Source: an uncultured Lachnospiraceae bacterium (GTDB lineage: Bacteria > Bacillota > Clostridia > Lachnospirales > Lachnospiraceae). From it: a stretch of DNA of 32,048 bases. The position numbers were made by a program, and so were the translations under genes. Of the stretch, positions 7,147-16,600 are shown in pieces. The notes beneath the pieces are model-generated. The model saw nothing but the letters and a program-made list of their open reading frames with translations, was not told the origin of the DNA and ran no database searches. The stretch is from NCBI GenBank assembly GCA_947589305.1, contig CANQAP010000014.1, positions 1 through 32,048 on the forward strand, written 5' to 3'. Each line of letters starts with the position of its first letter. Positions within the stretch are counted from its first letter, which is position 1.

Positions 7147-7427
7147 AAACGGTAGTATTACAGACTGATAAACTGATGGATCGGGAAACGGCGCATGAAT
7201 ACTTAAAGCAAATGCTGGATTTTCCGGATTATTATGGAAAAAACTGGGATGCGTTGTTTGATTGCCTGACCGATCTGAAGGATTATACGATCATACTGGA
7301 AGGACAGGATCTCCAAGAACAGAACATAAAGGATGCTCAGATGTGTTGGAGAGTATTGAAAGAGGCAGCACAAGCAAATCCGGGTTTACAGTTGATCGTA
7401 TCTCCGAAAGAACATACGAATTCATAA
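7140..7427 (+). CDS. Barstar family ribonuclease inhibitor
   Basis: A 95-residue cytoplasmic inhibitor that binds and blocks barnase-type RNases. The barstar core is clear: DYYGKNWDALFDCL at 30-43, where Asp37 and Asp41 align with barstar Asp35 and Asp39, the residues that plug the barnase active site. The rest follows the family fold, with YTIILEG and a final strand LQLIVS. The start overlaps the RNase stop by 7 bases, which couples inhibitor synthesis to toxin synthesis. There is no signal peptide, so it protects the producer's cytoplasm. It is probably the immunity partner for both nearby RNases. A strong hairpin terminator follows within 25 bases. Confidence 0.9.
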   Translation: MVKTVVLQTDKLMDRETAHEYLKQMLDFPDYYGKNWDALFDCLTDLKDYTIILEGQDLQEQNIKDAQMCWRVLKEAAQANPGLQLIVSPKEHTNS

Positions 7428-7447
7428 AATAAAGAAATCAAAAATAT

Positions 7448-7495
7448 TTCCTCTTGCGACAATTGTTTACATGACGGTCGCAAGAGGAATGTTTT
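7448..7495 (+). terminator. Rho-independent terminator after barstar
   Basis: TTCCTCTTGCGAC (7448-7460) pairs with GTCGCAAGAGGAA (7477-7489), a perfect 13-bp stem with a 16-base loop, followed by TGTTTTA. An almost identical hairpin occurs at 8571-8612. Confidence 0.85.
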
Positions 7496-7500
7496 ATTAG

Positions 7501-7880
7501 TAATCTGTTACAATCCTCTGTTTAGTCTTTTATTTTGCGGACATGATCTGAATTATATTATCATAAACGAACATGGTAAAATTTGCATGCGTGGTGAACA
7601 ATCTGTTTGGATAAATAAGAGATGACTACAAAAAATAATTGTATGGATTCCCATATTATGCTATAATCCGATTGTGTATGAAAATGTCATAATTATCCGC
7701 AAAATCCGAAATGGATGTAAGGATCATATGGAGATAGTGCGCTAGTTTGCAATAGATTTATATGAGAAAATAATATATAAATAAAGACATTCATCTGTGA
7801 TAGATTGGATGCTAAGTTTTTGAAAAAGATGATGTAGACAGTCTATCAATTAGTAATGTAAGCATGGAAAGGAATAAATT
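7501..7880 (+). other. AT-rich leader region before the methyltransferase
   Basis: About 380 bases with no gene. Very AT-rich compared with the neighbours. It holds the strong promoter at 7639-7667, which leaves a leader of about 200 bases before the methyltransferase start; nothing else in it is recognisable as a known RNA or coding remnant. Confidence 0.5.
7639..7667 (+). promoter_or_regulatory. Strong sigma-A promoter
   Basis: TTGTAT (7639-7644), a 17-base spacer and a perfect TATAAT (7662-7667) with an upstream TG-C extended -10. It points toward the methyltransferase 213 bases downstream, so the transcript would have a long leader or begin a small RNA. Confidence 0.6.
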
Positions 7881-8510
7881 ATGAACCTGAAAAAATCATT
7901 GAAAAGATCTATCCGGGGGGGGTGCTTTTTAGCACGATCGATATTTTGGGAAAAGCCAAGAGGGCTTGATTTTTCTTTGCGTCAAAAATCCAAGGGAATA
8001 TCAATGAAGGGTAATCATGGATATGCGTTAACGCAGAAAAAAGCATTTTCCAACATAATGTCGCGTCTTGATATAAACAATGATGATAGCTTTATAGATA
8101 TTGGATGTGGTAAGGGTGGAGTTTTATACTATGCTTCCAAGTATCCTTTTCGAAGAGTTGCAGGTGTAGAAATAGAAGATGAATTATATGAAATTGCGGT
8201 CAGGAATTTCCAAAAACTCAATATGCCCAATATAGAAGTGTTTCATGATAATGCAATTACGTTTGATAAATATAGTGAATTTAATGTATTCTTTTTGTTT
8301 AATCCGTTTGATCCTGATATATATCAACAAGTTATAGATAGTATTTTTAATACGCTGAATAAGACAAGGCAGGATTCCCGAGTGTATTTAATTTGTTACG
8401 GTGCTACGATAACAGAATATATAAAAGATAAAAATGAAATGCAGTTGATAGACACTTATACGGATAGTGTTAGAGAAACTGAAGTCAATATTTGGAAATG
8501 GGAAAAATAG
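7881..8510 (+). CDS. Class I SAM-dependent methyltransferase, AT-rich orphan
   Basis: A 209-residue methyltransferase of unknown substrate. SAM-binding motif I is FIDIGCGKGGVLYYASK, the acidic motif II is VAGVEIEDEL, and the motif IV region is FFLFNPFDPD. The N-terminal 40 residues are basic with a hydrophobic stretch and may sit at the membrane. AAAGGA lies 7 bases before ATG 7881. The codons are much richer in A and T than in flanking genes, and the gene is bracketed by two near-identical terminator hairpins, both hints of acquisition from elsewhere. NPF rather than a nucleic-acid NPPY motif argues against a DNA amino-methyltransferase. Confidence 0.8.
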   Translation: MNLKKSLKRSIRGGCFLARSIFWEKPRGLDFSLRQKSKGISMKGNHGYALTQKKAFSNIMSRLDINNDDSFIDIGCGKGGVLYYASKYPFRRVAGVEIEDELYEIAVRNFQKLNMPNIEVFHDNAITFDKYSEFNVFFLFNPFDPDIYQQVIDSIFNTLNKTRQDSRVYLICYGATITEYIKDKNEMQLIDTYTDSVRETEVNIWKWEK

Positions 8511-8570
8511 ATTAATAGATAGTAGTACAGGTTCAGACAACAGAGGATTGGATTTCTAAACGAACACATT

Positions 8571-8619
8571 TTCCTCTTGCGACAATCGTTTACATGACGG
8601 TCGCAAGAGGAATTTTTTT
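8571..8619 (+). terminator. Rho-independent terminator after methyltransferase
   Basis: TTCCTCTTGCGAC (8571-8583) and GTCGCAAGAGGAA (8600-8612) form a 13-bp stem with a 16-base loop, followed by seven T. It differs from the 7448 hairpin by one loop base. Lying between convergent genes, it may also stop minus-strand transcripts of the collagen-like gene. Confidence 0.9.
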
Positions 8620-8625
8620 GTTAGG

Positions 8626-10170
8626 TTACTGAATCTGAATAATCATAAGGTGAGCGGAAACCGGCTGAGTTCCTCCGGCACTTGGTGTAATGATCAGCGC
8701 AGACGGATTATCTTCCGGATTGCGGACAGTCAGCACGGAATTTATGCTGTTTGTTGTGACAATTGCCATCCCGATGATCGGAGAAGCTCCTGTCGCACGT
8801 CCGGTCACAGTGTACGCCAATGTGTCGCCGTTTAATGTCAATTCTAATTGTCCGGCTTGATTGACCGGAACTTCAAAGAATACCTGATACGTTCCGATTT
8901 CCTCTAAGTTGAAGGAATCATCTGTGATGCGGGTGATGGTATCGCCGCTGGTCGGACCGTTCTGTGGAAAGCTGACATCGGTTCCGGGTGCAACAGAATC
9001 TGCGTTATCTGGTGGCATTAAAGCGTAAAAATCAGCATAACTGAGGACGCCGCCAGCCGGACCTTGTGGACCGGTTTCCCCTTGCGGACCCTGCGGACCG
9101 ACCGGACCGGTTTCACCGGCGGGACCCTGCGGACCGATTTCTCCTTGTGGACCCTGCGGACCAACTGGACCTGCTTCACCGGCAGGACCCTGCGGACCGA
9201 CCGGACCAGCTTCACCGGCAGGTCCCTGTGGACCGACTGGACCCGCTTCACCGGCAGGACCCTGCGGACCGACCGGACCAGCTTCACCGGTAGGACCCTG
9301 TGGACCGACCGGACCCGTCTCTCCTTGCGGACCTTGCGGACCGGCAGGACCCGTCTCACCGACCGGACCCTGTGGACCTTGCGGACCAGCTTCGCCGGCA
9401 GGACCCTGTGGACCGACCGGACCCGTCTCTCCTTGCGGACCTTGCGGACCGACCGGACCGGTTTCACCGGTAGCACCCTGCGGACCGATCGGACCCGTCT
9501 CACCGGCGGGACCTTGCGGACCGACCGGACCGGTTTCTCCGACCGGACCTCTTGGTCCCACCGAACCGGTTTCCCCGGCAGGACCTTGCGGACCAATCGG
9601 ACCTGCTTCACCGGTAGGACCCTGTGGACCAATCGGACCGGGTTCCCCTTGCGGACCCTGTGGACCTTGCGGGCCTGTTTCGCCGGTAGGACCTTGCGGA
9701 CCGACCGGACCGGCAGGACCCATGGCACCGGCAGGACCTGTTTCACCCGCAGGACCTTGTGGACCGGCAGGACCCTGTGGACCGATTGGACCTCTCGGAC
9801 CGACCGGACCGGTTTCCCCGGCGATTCCTTGTGGACCGGCAGGACCCATGGCACCGGTAGATCCTGTTTCGCCTGTTGGACCTTGTGGACCGACTGGACC
9901 TCTCGGACCAACTGGACCGATTTCCCCTGCGGGACCTTGCGGACCGGCAGGACCCATGAGACCCTGCGGACCAATTGGACCTCTCGGACCGGTTTCACCC
10001 TGTGGACCTCTCGGACCGGCTGGACCGGGACATCCGCGAGGTCCCGGAGGCCCCGGAGGTCCCGGTGGACAATCCGGACGAGGCGGACAGCCATCGTTGC
10101 AGGAAGTATTGTCGTTACAGTTATTGTTGAAATAACGATTGTTATTGTTAAAAAAGTTTCTTCTATCCAT
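8626..10170 (-). CDS. Collagen-like BclA-type exosporium/surface protein
   Basis: A 514-residue fibrous protein. ATG at 10170 is chosen because AGGAG lies 7-8 bases upstream, so the longer open frame is not used. Residues 1-36 are Asn- and Cys-rich ([20 protein letters not shown]). About residues 37-373 are roughly 110 Gly-X-Y triplets, mostly [17 protein letters not shown] variants; the many Thr could be glycosylated. The last 140 residues ([13 protein letters not shown] ... HLMIIQIQ) match the BclA C-terminal C1q/TNF-like trimerisation domain. In spore-formers such proteins make the exosporium nap; there is no signal peptide, as expected for mother-cell assembly. The Cys near the N-terminus could cross-link. 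Surface localisation is inferred. Confidence 0.9.
   Translation of the reverse strand: MDRRNFFNNNNRYFNNNCNDNTSCNDGCPPRPDCPPGPPGPPGPRGCPGPAGPRGPQGETGPRGPIGPQGLMGPAGPQGPAGEIGPVGPRGPVGPQGPTGETGSTGAMGPAGPQGIAGETGPVGPRGPIGPQGPAGPQGPAGETGPAGAMGPAGPVGPQGPTGETGPQGPQGPQGEPGPIGPQGPTGEAGPIGPQGPAGETGSVGPRGPVGETGPVGPQGPAGETGPIGPQGATGETGPVGPQGPQGETGPVGPQGPAGEAGPQGPQGPVGETGPAGPQGPQGETGPVGPQGPTGEAGPVGPQGPAGEAGPVGPQGPAGEAGPVGPQGPAGEAGPVGPQGPQGEIGPQGPAGETGPVGPQGPQGETGPQGPAGGVLSYADFYALMPPDNADSVAPGTDVSFPQNGPTSGDTITRITDDSFNLEEIGTYQVFFEVPVNQAGQLELTLNGDTLAYTVTGRATGASPIIGMAIVTTNSINSVLTVRNPEDNPSALIITPSAGGTQPVSAHLMIIQIQ
9052..10062 (-). repeat. Collagen-type Gly-X-Y coding repeat
   Basis: About 1 kb of 9-base-phased repetitive DNA, with larger 18-36-base units built on GGACCNACCGGACC-like words on the plus strand. 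The third-base pattern keeps all other frames open, creating several large spurious ORFs on both strands. Copy number is likely to vary by slippage. Confidence 0.9.
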
Positions 10171-10199
10171 TGTAAGCTCCTGATAGAATGGTTTGTTAA

Positions 10200-10208
10200 T
10201 ATAATATG
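10200..10208 (-). promoter_or_regulatory. Possible sporulation sigma -10 (CATATTATA)
   Basis: On the minus strand, 30 bases before the collagen-like start, CATATTATA fits the mother-cell sigma-K/sigma-E -10 pattern CATANNNTA. No good -35 was found at the expected spacing, and TATTAT could also be a sigma-A -10. Confidence 0.3.
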
Positions 10209-10273
10209 TTTTCCGAGAGAGAATGACACTTGGGGGCATTTTAGGCGAAAATAGCTGCTTACATTTCAAATGC

Positions 10274-10310
10274 AAAAAAGAAAAGAGATTATCGTTTGGA
10301 TAATCTCTTT
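10274..10310 (-). terminator. Terminator of the aminotransferase-epimerase-GH26 operon
   Basis: On the minus strand a 12-bp perfect stem (AAAGAGATTATC with GATAATCTCTTT, 5-base loop) is followed by TTTTCTTTTTTG. It lies 35 bases after the GH26 stop and before the collagen-like gene. Confidence 0.9.
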
Positions 10311-10344
10311 GGTTGGTGTTTATTGGATGTTCCTGATTCCAATA

Positions 10345-11283
10345 TCATGATAGGGTAATGGCATATGGGCTGTCATACATGCGCTTTACGGTTTCCGTAG
10401 CATTGTGTTCTTCGGTCAGACAGAATTCTTTAGACCATGTCATATAATACGCCCAAGGAATCCGGCTGGCTTCAAGCTGCGTGATATCCGGCACCACGCC
10501 GACTTCTGTCAGAGCGGCGACCTTCTTCGTAGTCGTATTGGAGATGAGTGTCTCATATTCTTTCTGATAGTCGGTCATGGTATGCGGTTTCAGATAGATA
10601 TCCCATCCGATCACATCCACATAGTCATCGCCCGGATAGCCGTTCCGATCCGGACAGCTCCACACCCACAGTAAATGATCGAGATGTTTTTGGTTTACAT
10701 AATAATCATACATCAGCTTGTATAATTCCCGGCTGACTGCAGGACCTTGGGAACCCCACCAAAACCAAGTACCTTCCGCTTCGTGTAACGGTCTCCAAAG
10801 CACCGGGATCGATTCCGCTTGGAAGCGGGACAGCAGCTCGGCAATGACATCTAAATCATGATAAAATGCAGTTCGCTCTGCAGTGCCTTCCTTCAGGATA
10901 TTACACGGGTTAAAGTCTGTGTGCTTTGCATAGAAACTCTTATCCCTGCCGCCGATCGGTGAAAACCAATGAAAACACAGGCTTACGATACCGTCCGCCG
11001 TTTTACCCCATTCGAGTGCGGTCTCAACCGTATGTTTGTTTTCTTCGACTTCGGTCAGGCATTCTTCAGAAGCGTCTGCATAATTGATATTTGGTGAATA
11101 GGATAACAGCTCAAATTCTAAGAGCTTCGGATATTTTCCGGTCATATCATGGATATGCGTCCGTTCTTCCATCGGTACCGTTTGCGTATGCTGACCGGTA
11201 ATAATGGCATTTCCTGCCGTATCATACAGGTATTGAAGAAGTTTGCAGGCTTCTGGCGTTGCGTTCTGATTGACTGGTTTCAA
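10345..11283 (-). CDS. Intracellular GH26 glycoside hydrolase (beta-mannanase type)
   Basis: A 312-residue retaining hydrolase expected to cut beta-1,4-mannan oligosaccharides. GH26 hallmarks: the acid/base Glu168 in RPLHEAEGTWFWWG, the nucleophile Glu260 in ALTEVGV, an aromatic subsite FHWFSPIGG, and WVWSCPD/GWDIY. No signal peptide, so it acts in the cytoplasm on imported oligosaccharides. The TTG at 11283 is taken as start: AGGAGG lies 7 bases upstream, and TTGA overlaps the epimerase stop by 4 bases, giving tight coupling. The longer open frame reading into the epimerase gene is rejected. Its coupling to a cellobiose 2-epimerase-like gene supports mannobiose metabolism. Confidence 0.88.
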   Translation of the reverse strand: MKPVNQNATPEACKLLQYLYDTAGNAIITGQHTQTVPMEERTHIHDMTGKYPKLLEFELLSYSPNINYADASEECLTEVEENKHTVETALEWGKTADGIVSLCFHWFSPIGGRDKSFYAKHTDFNPCNILKEGTAERTAFYHDLDVIAELLSRFQAESIPVLWRPLHEAEGTWFWWGSQGPAVSRELYKLMYDYYVNQKHLDHLLWVWSCPDRNGYPGDDYVDVIGWDIYLKPHTMTDYQKEYETLISNTTTKKVAALTEVGVVPDITQLEASRIPWAYYMTWSKEFCLTEEHNATETVKRMYDSPYAITLS

Positions 11284-12464
11284 TGTAGTACCTCCTGTTT
11301 TGTGCGTGTCCGACGCATGATTTCCAAGCACATCCGTCCGTTATGATACGGACATTTCCATGGTTCCACGATCGGAAGCCGGTTAAAAGGTTGTCCGTCT
11401 GCATCCAATTGGGAAAACCATTCGGAGTGAGGTCTTGGATCGATAAAATAGGTTGTGATATATTGCCATATGTCTTCGGCAGCTTGTTCATAACGGATAT
11501 CCCCGGTCTTTTGATAGGCGTTATAAAACCCAATGATCGCCTCGCATTGTACCCACCATATGCGGGTGGTTAGTACGACGCCGTTTTCCGATTCTGCCAT
11601 AACGGAATGGTTTTGATATGCACAGTGATATATCGTTTCCGTGATATCCAATAACATGGCTGACAGTTTTTCGGATAATTCCTGATCTTTCAGCATGTCT
11701 AATGCCCGGTCAATGAGCCAAGTGGCTTCAATATCATGTCCGAAAGAATGAAGGTCGATGATGGAGTTCATTTCTGCATCAAAAAATACTTCCAAACGAT
11801 GTAGATCAGGATTATATACGGAACGGTAGAATTCTTCCGTTACCCACAATAGGCGTTCCCGCACAGCAGGGTTTTCAGATACCCGGTACAGTTCCGTGTA
11901 CGCTTCACATATGTGGAGCAGAGTATTCATCGTCTTATCGGCGATCACATTGTTTTCGGATAATTTATCATTCAGGTTCGGTATAAAATCAGCGGTATAG
12001 GATTCTCCGTATCCGTCCCCTAATCTGCATTTGGTTTCAATGATCTGAAACAAGTCCATGGCAGTATCTAAGGCTTCCTGTCTGCCGGTGGCATCATAGT
12101 AGGAAGATAGGGCGTAGATCGCAAATGCCTGATTATATGTGTGTTTGGTTGGATCATCGACCTGACCGTCGTATGTCATCGACCAGTAAATGCCGCCATT
12201 CGTTTGATCCAGACAATATGTTTTGAGAAATTCAAAGGCGTGGTCGGCATATGGCAGTGCGGAGCTGTCATGTGCGGTCAGATATACGTTCGAAAAGAAC
12301 CATAGGATCCGGCTGTTCAAAATACAGCCCTTGACCGCCTGTTTATCTAAGTGGAGATCAAAATCCAACAATCCGTAATATCCTCCGTATTCCGGGTCCA
12401 ACATGCTTTTCCAAAACGGGAGAATACAGGTATTTAAGTGTTTGCGAACATCTTCTTGCAGCAT
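11280..12464 (-). CDS. AGE-family cellobiose 2-epimerase
   Basis: A 394-residue (alpha/alpha)6-barrel epimerase that converts the reducing-end sugar of cellobiose, mannobiose or related beta-1,4 disaccharides between glucose and mannose forms. Family motifs: KGCILNSRILWFFS (46-59), KHTYNQAFAIYALS (107-120), His184 in MNTLLHICEAY, His243 in SFGHDIEATWLI, WWVQCEA (303-309) and His374 in KCPYHNGRM; these three His are the conserved catalytic/binding set. GGAGG lies 7 bases before the ATG. It begins 16 bases after the aminotransferase gene and overlaps the GH26 gene. N-acylglucosamine 2-epimerase activity is possible but the motifs favour disaccharide epimerase. Confidence 0.88.
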   Translation of the reverse strand: MLQEDVRKHLNTCILPFWKSMLDPEYGGYYGLLDFDLHLDKQAVKGCILNSRILWFFSNVYLTAHDSSALPYADHAFEFLKTYCLDQTNGGIYWSMTYDGQVDDPTKHTYNQAFAIYALSSYYDATGRQEALDTAMDLFQIIETKCRLGDGYGESYTADFIPNLNDKLSENNVIADKTMNTLLHICEAYTELYRVSENPAVRERLLWVTEEFYRSVYNPDLHRLEVFFDAEMNSIIDLHSFGHDIEATWLIDRALDMLKDQELSEKLSAMLLDITETIYHCAYQNHSVMAESENGVVLTTRIWWVQCEAIIGFYNAYQKTGDIRYEQAAEDIWQYITTYFIDPRPHSEWFSQLDADGQPFNRLPIVEPWKCPYHNGRMCLEIMRRTRTKQEVLH

Positions 12465-12480
12465 AATAGTGCCTCCGTGT

Positions 12481-13575
12481 CTATAAAATTTCCAATAAGG
12501 TATTGACTAACAGATCATCATCCTCCGGTTTTAAGAAACAGAATCGGATATATTCGGGTCCAAGTCCGATAAAATTAGAACAGTCACGAATCATCAGTCC
12601 CTTTTTGATACAGTGTTCAAATGCTTCGGAAGACGTGAGACCGTCCTTTTGTAATTTCAGCAAAACAAAATTTGTGGTTGGTGAAAATACCTTTAAGGTT
12701 TTTCGGGTTCGCAGAGCAGAACAGACAAGCCCCTGCTCCTGTAAGATCAGATTGCGTGTATGATTGATATATTCCGTATCGGTAAACATGACCGTACCCG
12801 CATAAGCGGCAATAGAGCTGACAGACCAAGGGTTTTCATGTTTTTTTAAATAACGGATCAGTTTTTCATTGGATAGACAGGCGTAGCCGAGCCGTAACCC
12901 CGGACATGCAAAAAACTTGGAGACACTCCGCAGTACGATCACATTATTATACTTTTTAACCAGTGGAATGGCAGAAATGACCGATACATCTTTAGCAAAT
13001 TCCACATAGGTCTCATCGATCAGCACAAAGGTAGAAGTTTCTTTGCATTTCTTCACGATATCCTCCATTTGTCCGATGGATATGGAGGTAGAGGTCGGAT
13101 TATTCGGATTGCAGATAATAAGCATGTTGACAGAGGGGTCAATCTGCTCGCACAGATCCTTGGGATCCGGCTGGAAATCCCGTTCTTCGGTCAGTATATA
13201 TTCTTCGATCTCGCTTTTCACTGCTTTCAGATTCCGTTTATATTCCGAATAAGTAGGTTCTACTACGAGAGTTTTCTTTGGTTTGATCGCATTGATAAAG
13301 GAGACGATCAGCTCTGTCGTTCCGCTGCCGGGCAGAATATGATCCGGTTCGGCTCCGGTATACAGATGGAGTGCGTTCCGTAAGTCTGTATAGTCGCGAT
13401 CCGGATACTCTGTCAGGACATCCATATGCTCCTGTAATGCCCGCTTCATCACCGGTGACAGACCCAATGGATTGACGTTCGCGCCGAACGGACGAATCTC
13501 TTCCCGACGGATGCCGTATAGCTGTTCCACTTTTTCCAAATCACTGCCATGAAACTGGTCGCTAGGCTGTAACAT
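12481..13575 (-). CDS. PLP aminotransferase, HisC/CobD-like
   Basis: A 364-residue fold-type I PLP enzyme. The N-terminus FHGSDLEKVEQLYG then FGANVNPLG resembles threonine-phosphate decarboxylase (CobD) and histidinol-phosphate aminotransferase. Cofactor motifs: GSGTTELI, NPNNPTS (156-162), Asp187 in LIDETY, the Schiff-base Lys220 in LRSVSKFF, and Arg228 in GLRLGY. The only start is ATG 13575; AAGGAG is 13 bases upstream, a longer spacer than usual. No cobalamin or histidine genes are adjacent; instead it heads the operon with the epimerase and GH26 enzyme, so the true substrate is open. Broad aminotransferase call firm, CobD versus HisC not resolved. Confidence 0.82.
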   Translation of the reverse strand: MLQPSDQFHGSDLEKVEQLYGIRREEIRPFGANVNPLGLSPVMKRALQEHMDVLTEYPDRDYTDLRNALHLYTGAEPDHILPGSGTTELIVSFINAIKPKKTLVVEPTYSEYKRNLKAVKSEIEEYILTEERDFQPDPKDLCEQIDPSVNMLIICNPNNPTSTSISIGQMEDIVKKCKETSTFVLIDETYVEFAKDVSVISAIPLVKKYNNVIVLRSVSKFFACPGLRLGYACLSNEKLIRYLKKHENPWSVSSIAAYAGTVMFTDTEYINHTRNLILQEQGLVCSALRTRKTLKVFSPTTNFVLLKLQKDGLTSSEAFEHCIKKGLMIRDCSNFIGLGPEYIRFCFLKPEDDDLLVNTLLEIL

Positions 13576-13595
13576 AAAAATATCCCCACTCCTTC

Positions 13596-13624
13596 TTTTC
13601 TAATTCGAGATTATTTGTTATAAT
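13596..13624 (+). promoter_or_regulatory. Extended -10 promoter for the DUF5717 operon
   Basis: TATAAT at 13619-13624 with TG at the extended position and a weak -35-like TTTTCT 17 bases upstream. It sits in the 123-base divergent gap between the aminotransferase and DUF5717 genes; the reverse strand of the same spot also offers a TATTAT. Confidence 0.45.
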
Positions 13625-13698
13625 ATGACTTATTGGAAGAAAAAATCTTCTGAAAGCATTATATCGCACATAAGGAAGGATTGGCAAGGGGATTGTAG

Positions 13699-16600
13699 AT
13701 GAAAGAAAAAGTCGAGCAGTATGCGAAAGGCGAATGTAACGTAAAGCGACCGCAGGTGGTCGTTTCTACGGAACGTCTACAATTAAATATAGAAGCGGGT
13801 TCTGTATATCAGGGTACCGTTGAGGCGCAGTCGGTCAATGATCAACGGATGAAAGGCATGGTATATGATAACCGATACCTTTTCAAAATAGAACCGCATA
13901 ATTTTATTGGAAAATCACAAAGGATCGATCTGACATTTGACGCAAGTAAATGGGAAAAGGGAGAAAAACTGACCGGCGTGATCTATCTGGTGACAGACGG
14001 CGGAGAATTCCGCATCCCGTATGAGATTGAGATCACGGTGCCGGTCGTAGCGACATCCATCGGAGAATTAAGCGATATGTTCCAGTTTGCCAGTTTGGCG
14101 GAAGGAAATTGGAATGAGGCGGTACGCATTTTTGCATCTCCGGAATTCAAACGGACATTTTTAGAACGGGAACCGATGTATACTAAGGTATACGAGAGTC
14201 TGACGAAAAGCCTTTCCGCCAGTCAGGCAATGGAAGAGTTTTTGACGTATGCGCATAAAAAACGCTCCCTGTTTTTAGATGTAGCGGAACGTAAGCAGCA
14301 ACTGCCGTTTTTGGACCAGCCGGAAAAGCATAGTTTTTTGGTGACAAGAAATATCTGGGGATATCTGAATGCAGAGATCCATTCGGATGTCCGGTTTTTA
14401 CAGCCGCTTAAGCGATATTTATGTACGGAGGATTTCATTGGAAATAAATTTCAGTTGGAATATATGGTGCTGCCGGAATATATGGAAGAAGGACCGAATC
14501 TCGGGCATATCACCATTGAGAATGTATATCAGAAGATAGTGGTTGATATTTTGGTAAATCCGGCGGCAGGCAACCGGATCAAGCCGCCGCGCTTATTTAC
14601 CAATCATCATATGATCAAGGTACATCAGCACAGTTTGATTACCGCTTATCTGGATTTCCGTACCGGAAAATTGGATTTGGATACTTACGTAGAAAAGTCT
14701 TTATATGCTCTCCGGAATTTAGTCCAATACTGCCGGGAAGACCGGCTGTATCGTTTGGGCATCCTGCATATGAATATTCTTGCCGGTAACGAAAGCATGG
14801 TAGAGGAAGAGTTTAAACGGATCGATGCAGATAAGGACAAAGTAGTGACAGGCACACGGGAATCCTGCTATTATGCCTATCTGAAGGCGTTGGCATATAA
14901 GGATACGGATACGATTGAGCAGGCAAAACGGAAAATACGGGAGACATTTGAAGCAGAAGATGAAAAGTTATTTTATTTCTGGCTTTTGATCTTCCTCGAT
15001 CAATCGGAACAAACGGAAAAGGGACCGGTTTATGCAGAGATCCAACGCTTATATGATCAGGGAATCCATAGTCCGGTTTTGTATTACGAAATCTGTGACA
15101 TGTTCAATCACGAGCCTCTGATGCTTCGGAAACTGGGTGGACTGGAACTCTCTGCCATCCGCTGGGGCATACATCATGACTGTATCTCGGATGATGTTTT
15201 GCAGATATGTGTTGATCTGGCAGGAAAAGAACATGGATTCCAGCCGCAGTTATTCCGGCTGCTTCAGGAGATCGATAAAACGCATCCGACCGATGAAGTA
15301 TTGCGGATGATCTGTAGTATGCTGATTCGGGCGAATAAAGCAGTGCAGGAATATCATGAGTATTTCAGCCGTGGGATTGCGGCGGGCTTTAAGCTCATTG
15401 GTATTTATGAGTGTTACGTCAGAAGCATGGATATGAAAGCCTATCCGGTGCTGCCGGAATCGGTGCTGCGATATCTGGTGTACAATAATACATTATCCGA
15501 TTATGAGCAGGCGTATATCTATGCGAACCTGATCAAACATAAGACAGTATATCCGGCACTATATGGAGAAATGGCTCCTACCATTGAAAATTTCATGGAA
15601 GTACAGATGGAAAAAGGAGTGATCCATGAATATCTTTTGGTGATCTATAAAGAATTTTTAAAACCGGATCATATCAATCCGAAATATGCGGCAAGACTGA
15701 CAAATGTTGTGTTTAAGCGCAGATTGCTTTGCAGCAATCCGAATATAAAATCGGTGATAGTCAATCATAAAGAATTATTGGATGAGCAGCATCTTCCGCT
15801 CACTGACGGCGTGGCGTATGTGGATATCATAACGGATTCCGCGGTTATAACGTTGGTGGATGCGAAAGGAAACCGCTATATCAGTACGATCCCATATCGC
15901 TTGGAACGTCTGACAGATACAAAATTATATATTGACACCTGCCGTCATTTTCATCCGTCGGATGAAAAACTGTTAGCGTATATCTATAGCGGAATGGATC
16001 ACAAGCATCTACAGGATGCAAGGGATGTCAATCAGGCAAGAGATGTTTTTGATTGCACAAAGATCAGTTATGAGGTCAGACAGCAGGCGTTGCTGCAGAT
16101 CATTGAATACTATCTGGAAAACTATGACGGGGATATTTTGGAAAAATATCTGCTTCAGGTAGATTTAGAGTATTTGGACAAGATACATAGTGCGGAAATC
16201 ATATCCGGATATATTATGCGGGGCATGAACCGCAAGGCTTACGAGGCGATCAAGCGGTTTGGTTATGGAGATGTAGAGATTTCCAGACTGCTCCGTCTGG
16301 CATCGTATATTGTTACGGATACGGATATTCTCGGTGATGAAGCTTTGACTTCCTTATGTGTATACCTGTATCAGAAGGGGCAGTATAATGACCGGATCAT
16401 TCAGTATCTCGTATTCCAGTACAAAGCGGATACAAAAGAACTGGCAAAACTTTGGGAAGTGGCTATGGTCGTACTGGGAGAAGCCAGAGAACTGGAAGAA
16501 AACATTTTAGCGCAGTTAGTTTTTTCGGATGCTTATTTAGATAATGCCATGGACATTTTCCGCTCTTATTATCAGGGAAGACACCGCGGGATGGTGACGA

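Noticed and set aside
9064..10254. Long plus-strand ORFs (397, 137 and 75 codons) and a 403-codon minus-strand ORF across the collagen-like gene
   Set aside because: They are by-products of the 9-base-phased Gly-X-Y repeat, have Arg/Thr/Val-only repeats, no ribosome sites, and the true frame ends in a recognisable BclA-type domain.
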